A stretch of DNA of 7,133 bases from Mucilaginibacter_A sp964244955 (GCA_964244955.1 CAXTKQ010000154.1:1-7133); one strand, 5' to 3'. Shown: positions 1 through 6,300, counted from the first letter of the stretch. Notes: generated from the sequence alone by a model not told the origin. Numbers and translations are program-made.

Positions 1-1
1 G

Positions 2-211
2 ATTGATATGATGCAGGTTTACATCCGGGATGCTGCCGATAAGATTTTCAAATCAGGAAAAGAAGCTTTAAATGCTTTTGCCGAAGGCGATGAACGCCGC
101 ATGATGATGGTTGGTTTAAAACGCTACACCAAAACCGAAGACATCAACACGACGGCGGCGCGCCGACGCATTGCAGCAAAACTGATCGGCCAAAACAAAT
201 ACTGTTTTTAG
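2..211 (+). CDS. Acyl-CoA dehydrogenase, C-terminal end (5' truncated by window)
   Basis: The reading frame is open from the window edge and ends at TAG 209-211, giving 69 codons of a protein that began upstream. The visible tail has the charged, Met-rich run AEGDERRMMMVGLKRYTK followed by ARRRIAAKLI and the ending NKYCF. I recognise this as the C-terminal end of the large (about 600 residue) acyl-CoA dehydrogenases of Bacteroidota, which oxidise acyl-CoA to trans-2-enoyl-CoA with FAD and pass electrons to ETF. The flavin-binding and catalytic-base regions are not in view, so substrate range cannot be judged. The ATG codons at 8 and 11 are internal methionines, because the frame continues upstream of them. 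The ligase gene starts 40 bases downstream on the same strand, which fits a shared beta-oxidation operon. The assignment rests on tail similarity recalled from the family and on context. Confidence 0.8.
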   Translation: MDMMQVYIRDAADKIFKSGKEALNAFAEGDERRMMMVGLKRYTKTEDINTTAARRRIAAKLIGQNKYCF

Positions 212-223
212 CACCTAAAAATT
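202..223 (+). repeat. Possible decayed copy of the intergenic palindrome, overlapping a stop codon
   Basis: These 22 bases match 18 of 22 positions of the reverse-strand reading of the element half ending at 3966, including ten identical bases, CACCTAAAAA. The arm that should follow is not recognisable. The sequence overlaps the stop codon of the acyl-CoA dehydrogenase, so the gene's last codons would be part of the element. It is AT-rich, so chance similarity is a real possibility. Confidence 0.25.
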
Positions 224-251
224 CATGTCAAACTAAAATTCAGCGATTCCC

Positions 252-2063
252 ATGAAAAAGGCAGCACGGTTATTTGATTGTTTAGAAGCACAACAGCAGG
301 AGCCAAAACCCGACTTTTTGAACGCCAAAATCAACGGCGAATGGAAATCGTACAGTACGGCCGAGGTGCATGAGAAAATCTATCAGTTGGCCGCTGCTTT
401 GCTTGAAATGGGGATTTCGCCGGGTGATGGCAGTGTTGAAGGGCGCAGCAAAGTTGGCCTCATCAGCAACAGCAGGCCCGAATGGCTGATAACGGATTTG
501 GCCGTGCAACTGGTTGGCGGGATTTTAGTGCCGCTTTATCCAAACACCAGCACAAAAGAAATGGAACAGATTTTGGCAGAAGCCGAAGTTGCCTGCATTT
601 TTGTAAGCGATGCCGAACTTTGCGCCAAAGTAACAGCAGTTCAAAAAAACGTGCCGACGTTAAAAACCATTGTTTCGTTTGACAAGATTACGGATTGCGT
701 TCACTTTGAAAGTTTGCTGAAACCAACCAGCGAGGTTGACAAAAAGCGGATTTCGGCCATTAGTAACCGTATCACCGAAAACGATGTAACCACGATCATT
801 TTCACGTCGGGCACAACCGGCCGGCCAAAAGGCGTAATGTTGACGCATAAAAATATTGTAAGTAATGTGGTTGGTTCAGGTAAAGTATTGTTGCAGATTC
901 CGGTCGTCAATAAACGCGCGCTCAGCTTTCTGCCGCTCAACCATATCTTCGAAAAAATGGTTACCTACATCTACCTTTTTTATGGGTTTTCGATTTACTA
1001 CGCCGAAAATATGGATACGATTGGCGCGAACATGCGCGAAGTAAAACCCAATTTGTTTACCGCCGTTCCAAGACTTTTAGAAAAAGTGTTTGAAAAAATC
1101 GTGATCGAAGGACAGAAACTTTCAGGCATTAGAAAGAGTATTTTCTTGTGGTCAATAAAAGTGGCAGAACAATTTGAAAATACCGGCACCAGCCTGTGGT
1201 ACAAAACGAAACTGGCCATAGCCGATAAATTGGTTTACAGCAAATGGCGGGCTGCTTTGGGCGGCGAAGTTAAAGCCATTGTTTTGGGCAGTTCTGCTTG
1301 CCCGGTACGGCTCGAAAAAATATTTACAGCCGCCAGGATTGTGATTTTAGAAGGTTATGGGTTGACGGAAACTTCTCCGGTAATTACCGTAAACCAATAT
1401 CAAATAAACGGCAGAAGGTTTGGAACGGTTGGGCTTTTGCTGGAAGATGTTCAGGTAAAAATAGCAGCCGACGGTGAAATTTTGTGCAAAGGCCCAAACA
1501 TTATGTTGGGTTATTACAAAAACCCGGAACTGACTGCTGAAGTTTTGGCGGATGGCTGGTTCCATACCGGCGACATCGGACAGATGGATCAGGATAATTT
1601 CTTGAAGATTACCGACCGGAAAAAAGAAATTTTTAAAACTTCTGGCGGAAAATATGTAGCACCCGTACCGATTGAAAACCGGATGAAAGAAAGTTCCTTG
1701 ATCGAGCAAATGATGGTGATCGGTGCCGAAAGAAAGTTTACCTCGGCTCTGATCGTTCCATCTTATCCAAACCTGAAATTATGGTGCGAACAGCAAAACT
1801 TTAATTTTAATTCGACCCAGCAAATTATTGAACAGGAACAGGTTATCGCTTTGTACCAATCGGTTGTTGATTCTTTTAATTCGGAATTTAACCATGTAGA
1901 ACAGGTAAAAAAATTCAAACTGCTTTCGGAAGAATGGACGATCAACGGCGGGGAATTAACGCCCACCGGAAAAATGAAACGGCGCATCGTCATGGAAAAA
2001 TACAAACAGGAGATCGAGCATTTGTATCAAACCGAAACCGACAAAACGCCGGTTGCACATTAA
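252..2063 (+). CDS. Long-chain fatty acid-CoA ligase (AMP-forming)
   Basis: The 603-residue protein activates fatty acids to acyl-CoA using ATP and CoA, the entry step of beta-oxidation. It carries the adenylate-forming (ANL) motifs in order: P-loop TSGTTGRPKG at 185-194, EGYGLTET at 367-374, DGWFHTGDIG at 434-443 with the ribose-binding Asp441, and the hinge region TDRKKEIFKTSGGKYVAP at 454-471. The C-terminal LTPTGKMKRR places the catalytic lysine at 574. The hinge form and full length match the FAA1/FadD15 branch of long-chain ligases rather than acetyl-CoA synthetases. No signal peptide or membrane helix is evident, so it is likely cytoplasmic or peripheral at the membrane. ATG 252 gives the expected N-terminus (MKKAARLFDCLE); no Shine-Dalgarno sequence precedes it, as is usual in Bacteroidota. 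It follows the acyl-CoA dehydrogenase by 40 bases. Chain-length preference cannot be read from the sequence. Confidence 0.93.
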   Translation: MKKAARLFDCLEAQQQEPKPDFLNAKINGEWKSYSTAEVHEKIYQLAAALLEMGISPGDGSVEGRSKVGLISNSRPEWLITDLAVQLVGGILVPLYPNTSTKEMEQILAEAEVACIFVSDAELCAKVTAVQKNVPTLKTIVSFDKITDCVHFESLLKPTSEVDKKRISAISNRITENDVTTIIFTSGTTGRPKGVMLTHKNIVSNVVGSGKVLLQIPVVNKRALSFLPLNHIFEKMVTYIYLFYGFSIYYAENMDTIGANMREVKPNLFTAVPRLLEKVFEKIVIEGQKLSGIRKSIFLWSIKVAEQFENTGTSLWYKTKLAIADKLVYSKWRAALGGEVKAIVLGSSACPVRLEKIFTAARIVILEGYGLTETSPVITVNQYQINGRRFGTVGLLLEDVQVKIAADGEILCKGPNIMLGYYKNPELTAEVLADGWFHTGDIGQMDQDNFLKITDRKKEIFKTSGGKYVAPVPIENRMKESSLIEQMMVIGAERKFTSALIVPSYPNLKLWCEQQNFNFNSTQQIIEQEQVIALYQSVVDSFNSEFNHVEQVKKFKLLSEEWTINGGELTPTGKMKRRIVMEKYKQEIEHLYQTETDKTPVAH

Positions 2064-2087
2064 TCAAAGTTTCTCATCATCATACCG

Positions 2088-2133
2088 GATACTTCTTTTA
2101 TCACCCTAAAATTTGGGACATAAAAGAAGCATC
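2088..2133. repeat. Intergenic palindromic element, copy 1
   Basis: The left arm (2088-2106) and right arm (2115-2133) are inverted repeats matching at 16 of 19 positions, around an 8-base loop (TAAAATTT). The core is CTTCTTTTAT against ATAAAAGAAG. It fills much of the 102-base gap between the ligase and isomerase genes, and a run of seven T follows at 2142-2148. The same arms recur near 3871-3966 and at 6237-6282. It could be a REP-like element, an operator or an mRNA stem-loop; the sequence alone does not decide. Confidence 0.8.
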
Positions 2134-2165
2134 GTTAACTCTTTTTTTGCTGATAAATCATTGCC

Positions 2166-2936
2166 ATGAAAACTTTAGAAATCAATATTGGAAACAAACT
2201 GGCTGTGATTACGCTAAACCGCGGACGTTCCAATCCCATCAATCTGGAAATGGTTTCGGAACTGATCTCAGCAGTAAAAGAACTGGAGGCTGACGAAGAA
2301 GTTGAAGGCTTAATCATCACCGGAAAAGAAGGGTTTTTTTCGGCAGGAATTGACCTGATCGAAGTTTACCATTACAACGAGCAGCAAAGCAAAGATTTTT
2401 GGACTAACTTTTTGCTGATGCAAGCCACATTGGTCAATTTTAAAAAGCCTTATGTGGCGGCTATCACTGGCCATAGTCCCGCTGGCGGCTGTATTATTGC
2501 GCTTTGTGCCGATTATCGTGTGATGTCGAAAGGCAGTTTTATCATCGGTTTAAATGAAATTCCGGTTGGGATTATTATTCCGGAAATCGTTTTTCATTTG
2601 TACGCTTTTTGGCTGGGAAAACGTAAAGCGTACCAGTATTTGCTGGAAGGAAAATTATTAAATGTGGAAGAAGCATTACAAAACGGATTGGTTGATGAAG
2701 TTGTTGAACCCTCTGATCTTCTAACCGTTAGCCAAGAAAAGCTAAAGGTTTATATGAAGATGAATCCTGAAACTTGGCATCAAAGCAAATTAAATTTAAG
2801 AAAAGAACTGATTGGCCAAATGCAAACCGACCAAAGCAAAACATTGGATAAAATGCTAAAACAATGGTGGTCGCCCGAAACACGTTTATCTTTGCAAAAA
2901 GTAATTGACCAGCTTACCAAAACCGTAAAAAACTAA
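2166..2936 (+). CDS. Delta3,delta2-enoyl-CoA isomerase, ECI1-type (crotonase fold)
   Basis: This 256-residue crotonase-family protein probably shifts cis/trans-3-enoyl-CoA to trans-2-enoyl-CoA, so that unsaturated fatty acids can re-enter the beta-oxidation spiral. The oxyanion-hole segments are FFSAGIDL (57-64) and SPAGGC (104-109). The run IGLNEIPVGI (127-136) puts the single catalytic acid at Glu131, equivalent to Glu164 of rat crotonase. The other hydratase acid (Glu144 in rat crotonase, in GGCE) is replaced by Ile110, which argues against a hydratase. The order PAGGC...CADYR...GLNE...GII closely follows mitochondrial ECI1. The C-terminal helix (residues about 235-256) also fits that family. 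ATG 2166 is the first sensible start, and no Shine-Dalgarno sequence is seen. The reductase gene begins one base after the stop codon, so the two are surely cotranscribed and probably translationally coupled. Automatic annotation would likely call it enoyl-CoA hydratase/isomerase. Confidence 0.88.
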   Translation: MKTLEINIGNKLAVITLNRGRSNPINLEMVSELISAVKELEADEEVEGLIITGKEGFFSAGIDLIEVYHYNEQQSKDFWTNFLLMQATLVNFKKPYVAAITGHSPAGGCIIALCADYRVMSKGSFIIGLNEIPVGIIIPEIVFHLYAFWLGKRKAYQYLLEGKLLNVEEALQNGLVDEVVEPSDLLTVSQEKLKVYMKMNPETWHQSKLNLRKELIGQMQTDQSKTLDKMLKQWWSPETRLSLQKVIDQLTKTVKN

Positions 2937-2937
2937 A

Positions 2938-3843
2938 ATGGAAATTCCTGAAAACAACAGTTTGGACGATGCCGAAAAAGGAATGCTGCGGGACGATGCT
3001 TTCAAAGGGAAAACGATCATCATAACCGGCGGCGGAACGGGATTGGGCAGGGCGATGGGAACTTACTTTTTAAAGCTTGGTGCCAATTTAGTCATCACGA
3101 GCAGGAAGTTAGACGTTCTGCAAAAAACCGCCACCGAAATGGAAACCGAAACCGGAGGTAAAGTTTTAGCTTTGGCTTGCGATGTCCGTCATTATGAGGA
3201 AGTTGAAAAAGTTTTCCAGGAAGCGGTTGCCAAATTTGGGCAGGTAAACGCAGTAGTGAACAACGCTGCCGGGAATTTTATTTCGCCCACAGAACGGCTT
3301 TCGGCCAATGCTTTTTCTACCATCATTGATATTGTGCTAAAAGGTTCGGTCAATTGTTCGCTCGCTGCGGGAAAATACTGGATCAAAGAAAAAATGCCGG
3401 GCAATATTTTGAATATTATTACTACTTATGCTTTTACGGGTTCGGCTTACGTGGTTCCTTCGGCTTGTGCCAAAGGCGGCGTACTGGCCCTAACGCGTTC
3501 TTTGGCGGCAGAATGGGGACGGCATCAAATCCGAACCAATGCCATTGCGCCCGGCCCTTTCCCTACAAAAGGTGCCTGGGAAAGATTGCTGCCCGGAGAA
3601 ATGGCCGAAAAATTCGATTTTAAAAACCGTGTCCCTTTAAAACGGGTTGGCCAGCAACAGGAAATTGCCAACCTGGCCGCCTTTTTAATTTCCGATTATT
3701 CGGCTTACATCAACGGCGATGTGATTACCATTGATGGTGGCGAATGGCTGCAAGGCGCCGGGCAATTTAACGGTTTGGAAATGGTTACCGATGAAATGTG
3801 GGACGGCATCGAACAATTAACACGCGCCACAAAAGGCAGCTAA
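2938..3843 (+). CDS. 2,4-dienoyl-CoA reductase, SDR family (DECR1-type)
   Basis: The 301-residue protein is a short-chain dehydrogenase/reductase that should reduce 2,4-dienoyl-CoA with NADPH to trans-3-enoyl-CoA. It shows the Rossmann glycine motif TGGGTGLG (30-37), SRK (55-57) after the second strand, typical of NADPH preference, and NNAAGNFISPTERLS (108-122), which as I recall it is identical in human DECR1. The catalytic set is Asn113, Tyr164, Ser175 and Lys179, with the Y-x10-S-x3-K spacing of human DECR1 Tyr199/Ser210/Lys214. APGPFPTKGAW (208-218) and the ending TKGS also match that family. Most SDRs use YxxxK; this spaced triad sets the DECR group apart. The protein is unrelated to FadH, the flavin/Fe-S dienoyl-CoA reductase of E. 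coli. Its product is the substrate of the upstream isomerase, one base away. An extra N-terminal stretch of about 20 residues precedes the fold; a later start at Met16 is possible but less likely given the tight spacing. Confidence 0.93.
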   Translation: MEIPENNSLDDAEKGMLRDDAFKGKTIIITGGGTGLGRAMGTYFLKLGANLVITSRKLDVLQKTATEMETETGGKVLALACDVRHYEEVEKVFQEAVAKFGQVNAVVNNAAGNFISPTERLSANAFSTIIDIVLKGSVNCSLAAGKYWIKEKMPGNILNIITTYAFTGSAYVVPSACAKGGVLALTRSLAAEWGRHQIRTNAIAPGPFPTKGAWERLLPGEMAEKFDFKNRVPLKRVGQQQEIANLAAFLISDYSAYINGDVITIDGGEWLQGAGQFNGLEMVTDEMWDGIEQLTRATKGS

Positions 3844-3850
3844 TAAATTA

Positions 3851-3858
3851 TATTTTTG
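3851..3858 (+). promoter_or_regulatory. Possible Bacteroidota -7 promoter element
   Basis: TATTTTTG matches the Bacteroidota -7 consensus TAnnTTTG just after the reductase stop codon. No convincing TTTG (-33) element lies at the usual spacing upstream. If real, it would start a transcript carrying the palindromic repeat in its leader and the two Fe-S genes. The match is short and in AT-rich DNA, so it is weak. Confidence 0.2.
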
Positions 3859-3870
3859 TTGATTAACACC

Positions 3871-3966
3871 AATGCTTCTATTACCCTATAAATTTTGGTG
3901 CCTGTATTAATTTTCATAAACCGAAAAATAACTGTTTACCACTTTTTAGGTGATAAAAGAAGCATT
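3871..3966. repeat. Intergenic palindromic element, composite copy 2 (two inverted halves)
   Basis: AATGCTTCTATTACC (3871-3885) and GGTGATAAAAGAAGCATT (3949-3966) are the outer arms, in inverted orientation and separated by 63 bases, much farther apart than in the other copies. The left part continues like copies 1 and 3 (CCTATAAATTTTGG). Read on the minus strand, the right part gives CTTCTTTTATCACC followed by TAAAAAGTGG, which follows copy 1 from its left arm inward. This suggests two elements in opposite orientation, each having lost its inner arm, rather than one element with a long loop. They occupy most of the 166-base gap before the membrane Fe-S gene. Confidence 0.65.
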
Positions 3967-4009
3967 GAAACTTTATAAAAAAAATTTAAACAGGCTCTAA
4001 ATAAATTCC

Positions 4010-5308
4010 ATGATTGCACAACTCGTCTTTCTAATCCTATTGGCTGCCGCGGTATTTTTATTCAGCAAAAACGCCGGCAAAATCCGGCGTAATATTTTGT
4101 TGGGAAAAGATGCAGACCGGAGTGACCAACCTGCGCTCCGGTGGAAAACCATGGCAAAAGTAGCATTAGGCCAAAGTAAAATGGGCAAACGGCCGGTTGC
4201 TGCCTTGATGCACTTGTTTATTTATGTCGGTTTTGTCATCATCAACATCGAAGTTTTGGAGATCATGATTGACGGGCTTTTTGGTTCGCACCGTGTTTTT
4301 TCCCGTCCGTTGGGCAGTTTATACAGCTTGCTGATCGGCGGTTTTGAAATTTTGGCATTGCTGGTTTTGGTTTCCTGCGTGGTGTTTTTGTCCCGAAGAA
4401 ACCTGCTAAAACTGAAACGCTTTCAAGGCCCGGAGATGAAGGAATGGCCGCGTTCAGATGCCAATTATATTCTTTTCATCGAAATATTATTGATGACGGC
4501 TTTTCTCACCATGAACGCAGCGGATTACAAACTGCAAGCCTTGCATTTTGGGCATTATATCAAAGCCGGCAGTTTTCCGGTCAGTGCTTTGATTGCCCCG
4601 CTCCTGCCTACAAATGCCAGTTCGTTGGTGTTGATTGAACGTAATTGCTGGTGGTTCCACATTATCGGCATACTGGCTTTTTTAAATTACCTGCCTTACT
4701 CCAAGCATTTCCACATCTTGCTGGCTTTTCCAAATACGTATTATTCCAAGCTTTCGCCCAAAGGCCAGTTCAACAATATGGCTTCGGTTACCAATGAAGT
4801 AAAGGCAATGGTTGACCCTTCTTTCGTTCCAGCCGCTACCGAACCCGGCCGTTTTGGTGCCAAAGATGCAACCGACCTCACCTGGAAAAATTTGATGGAC
4901 GCTTACACTTGCACCGAATGCGGGCGTTGCACCAGCGTTTGCCCGGCCAACAATACGGGCAAATTGCTTTCGCCGCGTAAAATCATGATGGACACGCGCG
5001 ACCGGATTACCGAAATCGGGAACAATTTGGATAAACAAGGAAAGGACTTCCAGGACAATAAAACTTTGCTGGACGATTACATTTCGCGCGAAGAACTTTG
5101 GGCCTGCACCACTTGCAACGCCTGTACCGAAGCTTGTCCGGTAAACATTGATCCGTTAAATATCATCACCGAAATGCGAAGGTTTATTGTAATGGAAGAA
5201 TCGCAGGCACCAGCAAGTTTGAATAATATGTTTGGCAATGTGGAAAACAACGGCGCACCTTGGAAATATTCAAACGCCGACAGAATGAATTGGGCAGAGA
5301 GTGATTAG
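4010..5308 (+). CDS. Membrane (Fe-S)-binding oxidoreductase subunit, NarI/HdrC-like
   Basis: The 432-residue protein has a membrane N-terminal half and an Fe-S C-terminal half. Likely helices lie near 1-18, 63-86, 104-127, 152-172 and 213-242. His68, His217, His233 and His235 in or beside these helices are candidate haem b ligands, as in NarI/DsrM-like anchors, though haem binding is not proven. Two ferredoxin-type [4Fe-4S] motifs follow: CTECGRCTSVCP (Cys301, 304, 307, 311) and CTTCNACTEACP (Cys366, 369, 372, 376). The conserved tail NNGAPWKYSNADRMNWAE suits the DUF224/HdrD-like family. Its partner is probably the CCG-domain protein encoded 125 bases downstream; the two laid end to end match the domain order of single-chain membrane Fe-S oxidoreductases proposed to link ETF to menaquinone. 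I infer that it passes beta-oxidation electrons to the quinone pool. A role in another quinone-linked redox reaction is possible. ATG 4010 gives a good first helix; no Shine-Dalgarno sequence is seen. Confidence 0.88.
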   Translation: MIAQLVFLILLAAAVFLFSKNAGKIRRNILLGKDADRSDQPALRWKTMAKVALGQSKMGKRPVAALMHLFIYVGFVIINIEVLEIMIDGLFGSHRVFSRPLGSLYSLLIGGFEILALLVLVSCVVFLSRRNLLKLKRFQGPEMKEWPRSDANYILFIEILLMTAFLTMNAADYKLQALHFGHYIKAGSFPVSALIAPLLPTNASSLVLIERNCWWFHIIGILAFLNYLPYSKHFHILLAFPNTYYSKLSPKGQFNNMASVTNEVKAMVDPSFVPAATEPGRFGAKDATDLTWKNLMDAYTCTECGRCTSVCPANNTGKLLSPRKIMMDTRDRITEIGNNLDKQGKDFQDNKTLLDDYISREELWACTTCNACTEACPVNIDPLNIITEMRRFIVMEESQAPASLNNMFGNVENNGAPWKYSNADRMNWAESD

Positions 5309-5363
5309 CGGATGGTTCAAAGATCATAGTAAAAACCTGCAAAGTTTCCAAGTACGCCCCTCC

Positions 5364-5433
5364 CATCAACTATTGACCATCAACTATCAACATTTCCCAT
5401 GAACCATTAACTATCACCCCTCAACTAACAACC
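5364..5433 (+). repeat. Heptanucleotide tandem repeat tract abutting a start codon
   Basis: About ten degenerate 7-base units run from 5364 to the base before the ATG at 5434. The clearest units are CATCAAC (5364-5370 and 5378-5384) and TATCAAC (5385-5391). A 15-base block at 5376-5390 recurs at 5403-5417 with 13 matches, offset by 27 bases, showing a one-base slip in the period. The plus strand has only two G in 70 bases, so the leader should be nearly unstructured. The preceding stretch 5309-5363 holds nothing I can identify. Confidence 0.75.
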
Positions 5434-6225
5434 ATGAACGAACTACATATCCCAACCATGGCGCAAATGGCAGCCGAAGGCAAAACGCCGGAAATATTGT
5501 TTTGGGTGGGCTGCGCCGGAAGTTTTGACGAACGTGCCCAAAAAATCACGAGAAGCATCTGCGAAATTTTGCAACATGTGGGCATGAGTTATGCGGTTTT
5601 GGGGACCGAAGAAAGCTGCACCGGCGACCCGGCAAAACGTGCGGGAAACGAGTTTTTGTTCCAGATGCAGGCGTTGACCAATATTGAAGTTTTAAATGCG
5701 TATGAGGTTAAAAAGATCGTAACCGGTTGTCCGCATTGTTTCAATACGTTGAAAAACGAGTATCCGCAATTGGGCGGGGATTATGAAGTGATCCATCACA
5801 CCGAACTCATCCAGCAACTGATTAATCAAGGAAAATTAAAGACCGAAGACGGCGAAAGTTTTAAGGGCAAACGCATTACGTACCACGATGCCTGCTACTT
5901 GGGCCGCGGCAATAACGTTTATGAAGCACCACGAAGTGCATTGCAAGTTTTAGATGCCGAACTGGTAGAAATGAAACGCTGCCGGAGCAACGGTTTGTGT
6001 TGTGGTGCAGGCGGCGCGCAAATGTTTAAAGAAGCCGAACCCGGAAAAAAAGAAATCAATATCGAACGGATTGAAGATGCGATTGAAGCAAAAGCGCAAA
6101 TTGTGGCTTCGGCCTGCCCTTTCTGCATGACAATGCTGCGCGACGGCGTAAAAATCAAAGAAAAAGAACAGGAAATCCAGGTTTTGGATATTGCCGAAAT
6201 TACGGCGAGGGCAAATGGTTTGTAA
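5434..6225 (+). CDS. CCG-domain (Fe-S) protein, HdrB-like redox subunit
   Basis: The 263-residue soluble protein has two cysteine-rich CCG repeats of the HdrB/GlpC/LldE family. Repeat 1 uses Cys27 (WVGCAGSF), Cys62 (EESCTGDPAKRAGNE) and Cys99/Cys102 (TGCPHC). Repeat 2 uses Cys154 (YHDACYLGRGN), Cys189/Cys190 (LCCGAGG) and Cys228/Cys231 (SACPFC). In HdrB such repeats hold noncubane [4Fe-4S] clusters at the catalytic site. Repeat 1 has CTG where repeat 2 has the full CCG, so the two sites may differ. It has no membrane segment and probably docks on the membrane Fe-S protein encoded just upstream to form one electron-transfer complex. Heterodisulfide reductase names given by automatic annotation would be misleading, since nothing points to methanogen cofactors. 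ATG 5434 is preferred because the following NELHIPTMAQM suits the family N-terminus; Met9 and Met12 are internal alternatives. The start lies directly after the heptanucleotide tract. Confidence 0.88.
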   Translation: MNELHIPTMAQMAAEGKTPEILFWVGCAGSFDERAQKITRSICEILQHVGMSYAVLGTEESCTGDPAKRAGNEFLFQMQALTNIEVLNAYEVKKIVTGCPHCFNTLKNEYPQLGGDYEVIHHTELIQQLINQGKLKTEDGESFKGKRITYHDACYLGRGNNVYEAPRSALQVLDAELVEMKRCRSNGLCCGAGGAQMFKEAEPGKKEINIERIEDAIEAKAQIVASACPFCMTMLRDGVKIKEKEQEIQVLDIAEITARANGL

Positions 6226-6236
6226 AGCAAAACCTT

Positions 6237-6282
6237 AATGCTTCTTTTACCAGCATAAATTTATAGGCATAAAAGAAGCATT
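6237..6282. repeat. Intergenic palindromic element, copy 3
   Basis: AATGCTTCTTTTA (6237-6249) and TAAAAGAAGCATT (6270-6282) are perfect 13-base inverted repeats around a 20-base loop that contains AAATTT. This is the best-preserved copy of the element also found at 2088-2133 and 3871-3966. It begins 11 bases after the stop codon of the CCG-domain gene. Confidence 0.85.
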
Positions 6283-6300
6283 CTTTTATTTTGATTTTTT
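6237..6300 (+). terminator. Possible terminator of the beta-oxidation/Fe-S gene cluster
   Basis: The 13-bp stem of palindrome copy 3 is followed at once by a T-rich stretch (6281-6300, 15 T in 20 bases, ending in six T), just past the last plus-strand gene. This suits a rho-independent terminator, but the stem is AT-rich and the loop long, so it may be weak. The next gene is on the opposite strand. Confidence 0.35.

Noticed and set aside
1347..1709. 120-codon minus-strand frame inside the ligase gene
   Set aside because: It is antisense to conserved ANL motifs of the ligase; no motif of its own.
2088..2150. Rho-independent terminator after the ligase gene
   Set aside because: The seven-T run lies 8 bases beyond an AT-rich stem rather than directly after it, and downstream genes belong to the same pathway, so I annotate only the repeat.
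1934..2293. 119-codon plus-strand open frame across the ligase/isomerase junction
   Set aside because: It overlaps the end of the ligase and the start of the isomerase in another frame, its protein has no family look, and it runs through palindrome copy 1.
4682..5038. 118-codon minus-strand frame inside the membrane Fe-S gene
   Set aside because: It is antisense to the conserved ferredoxin motif region and has no family features.
5364..5433. CRISPR-like repeat array
   Set aside because: Units are 7 bases with no spacers; this is a degenerate simple tandem repeat.
4010..6225. True heterodisulfide reductase or lactate utilisation (LldEFG) locus
   Set aside because: There are no HdrA or LldF/LldG-like genes, and the neighbours are all fatty-acid oxidation enzymes, so the domains are better read as a quinone-linked electron-transfer pair.
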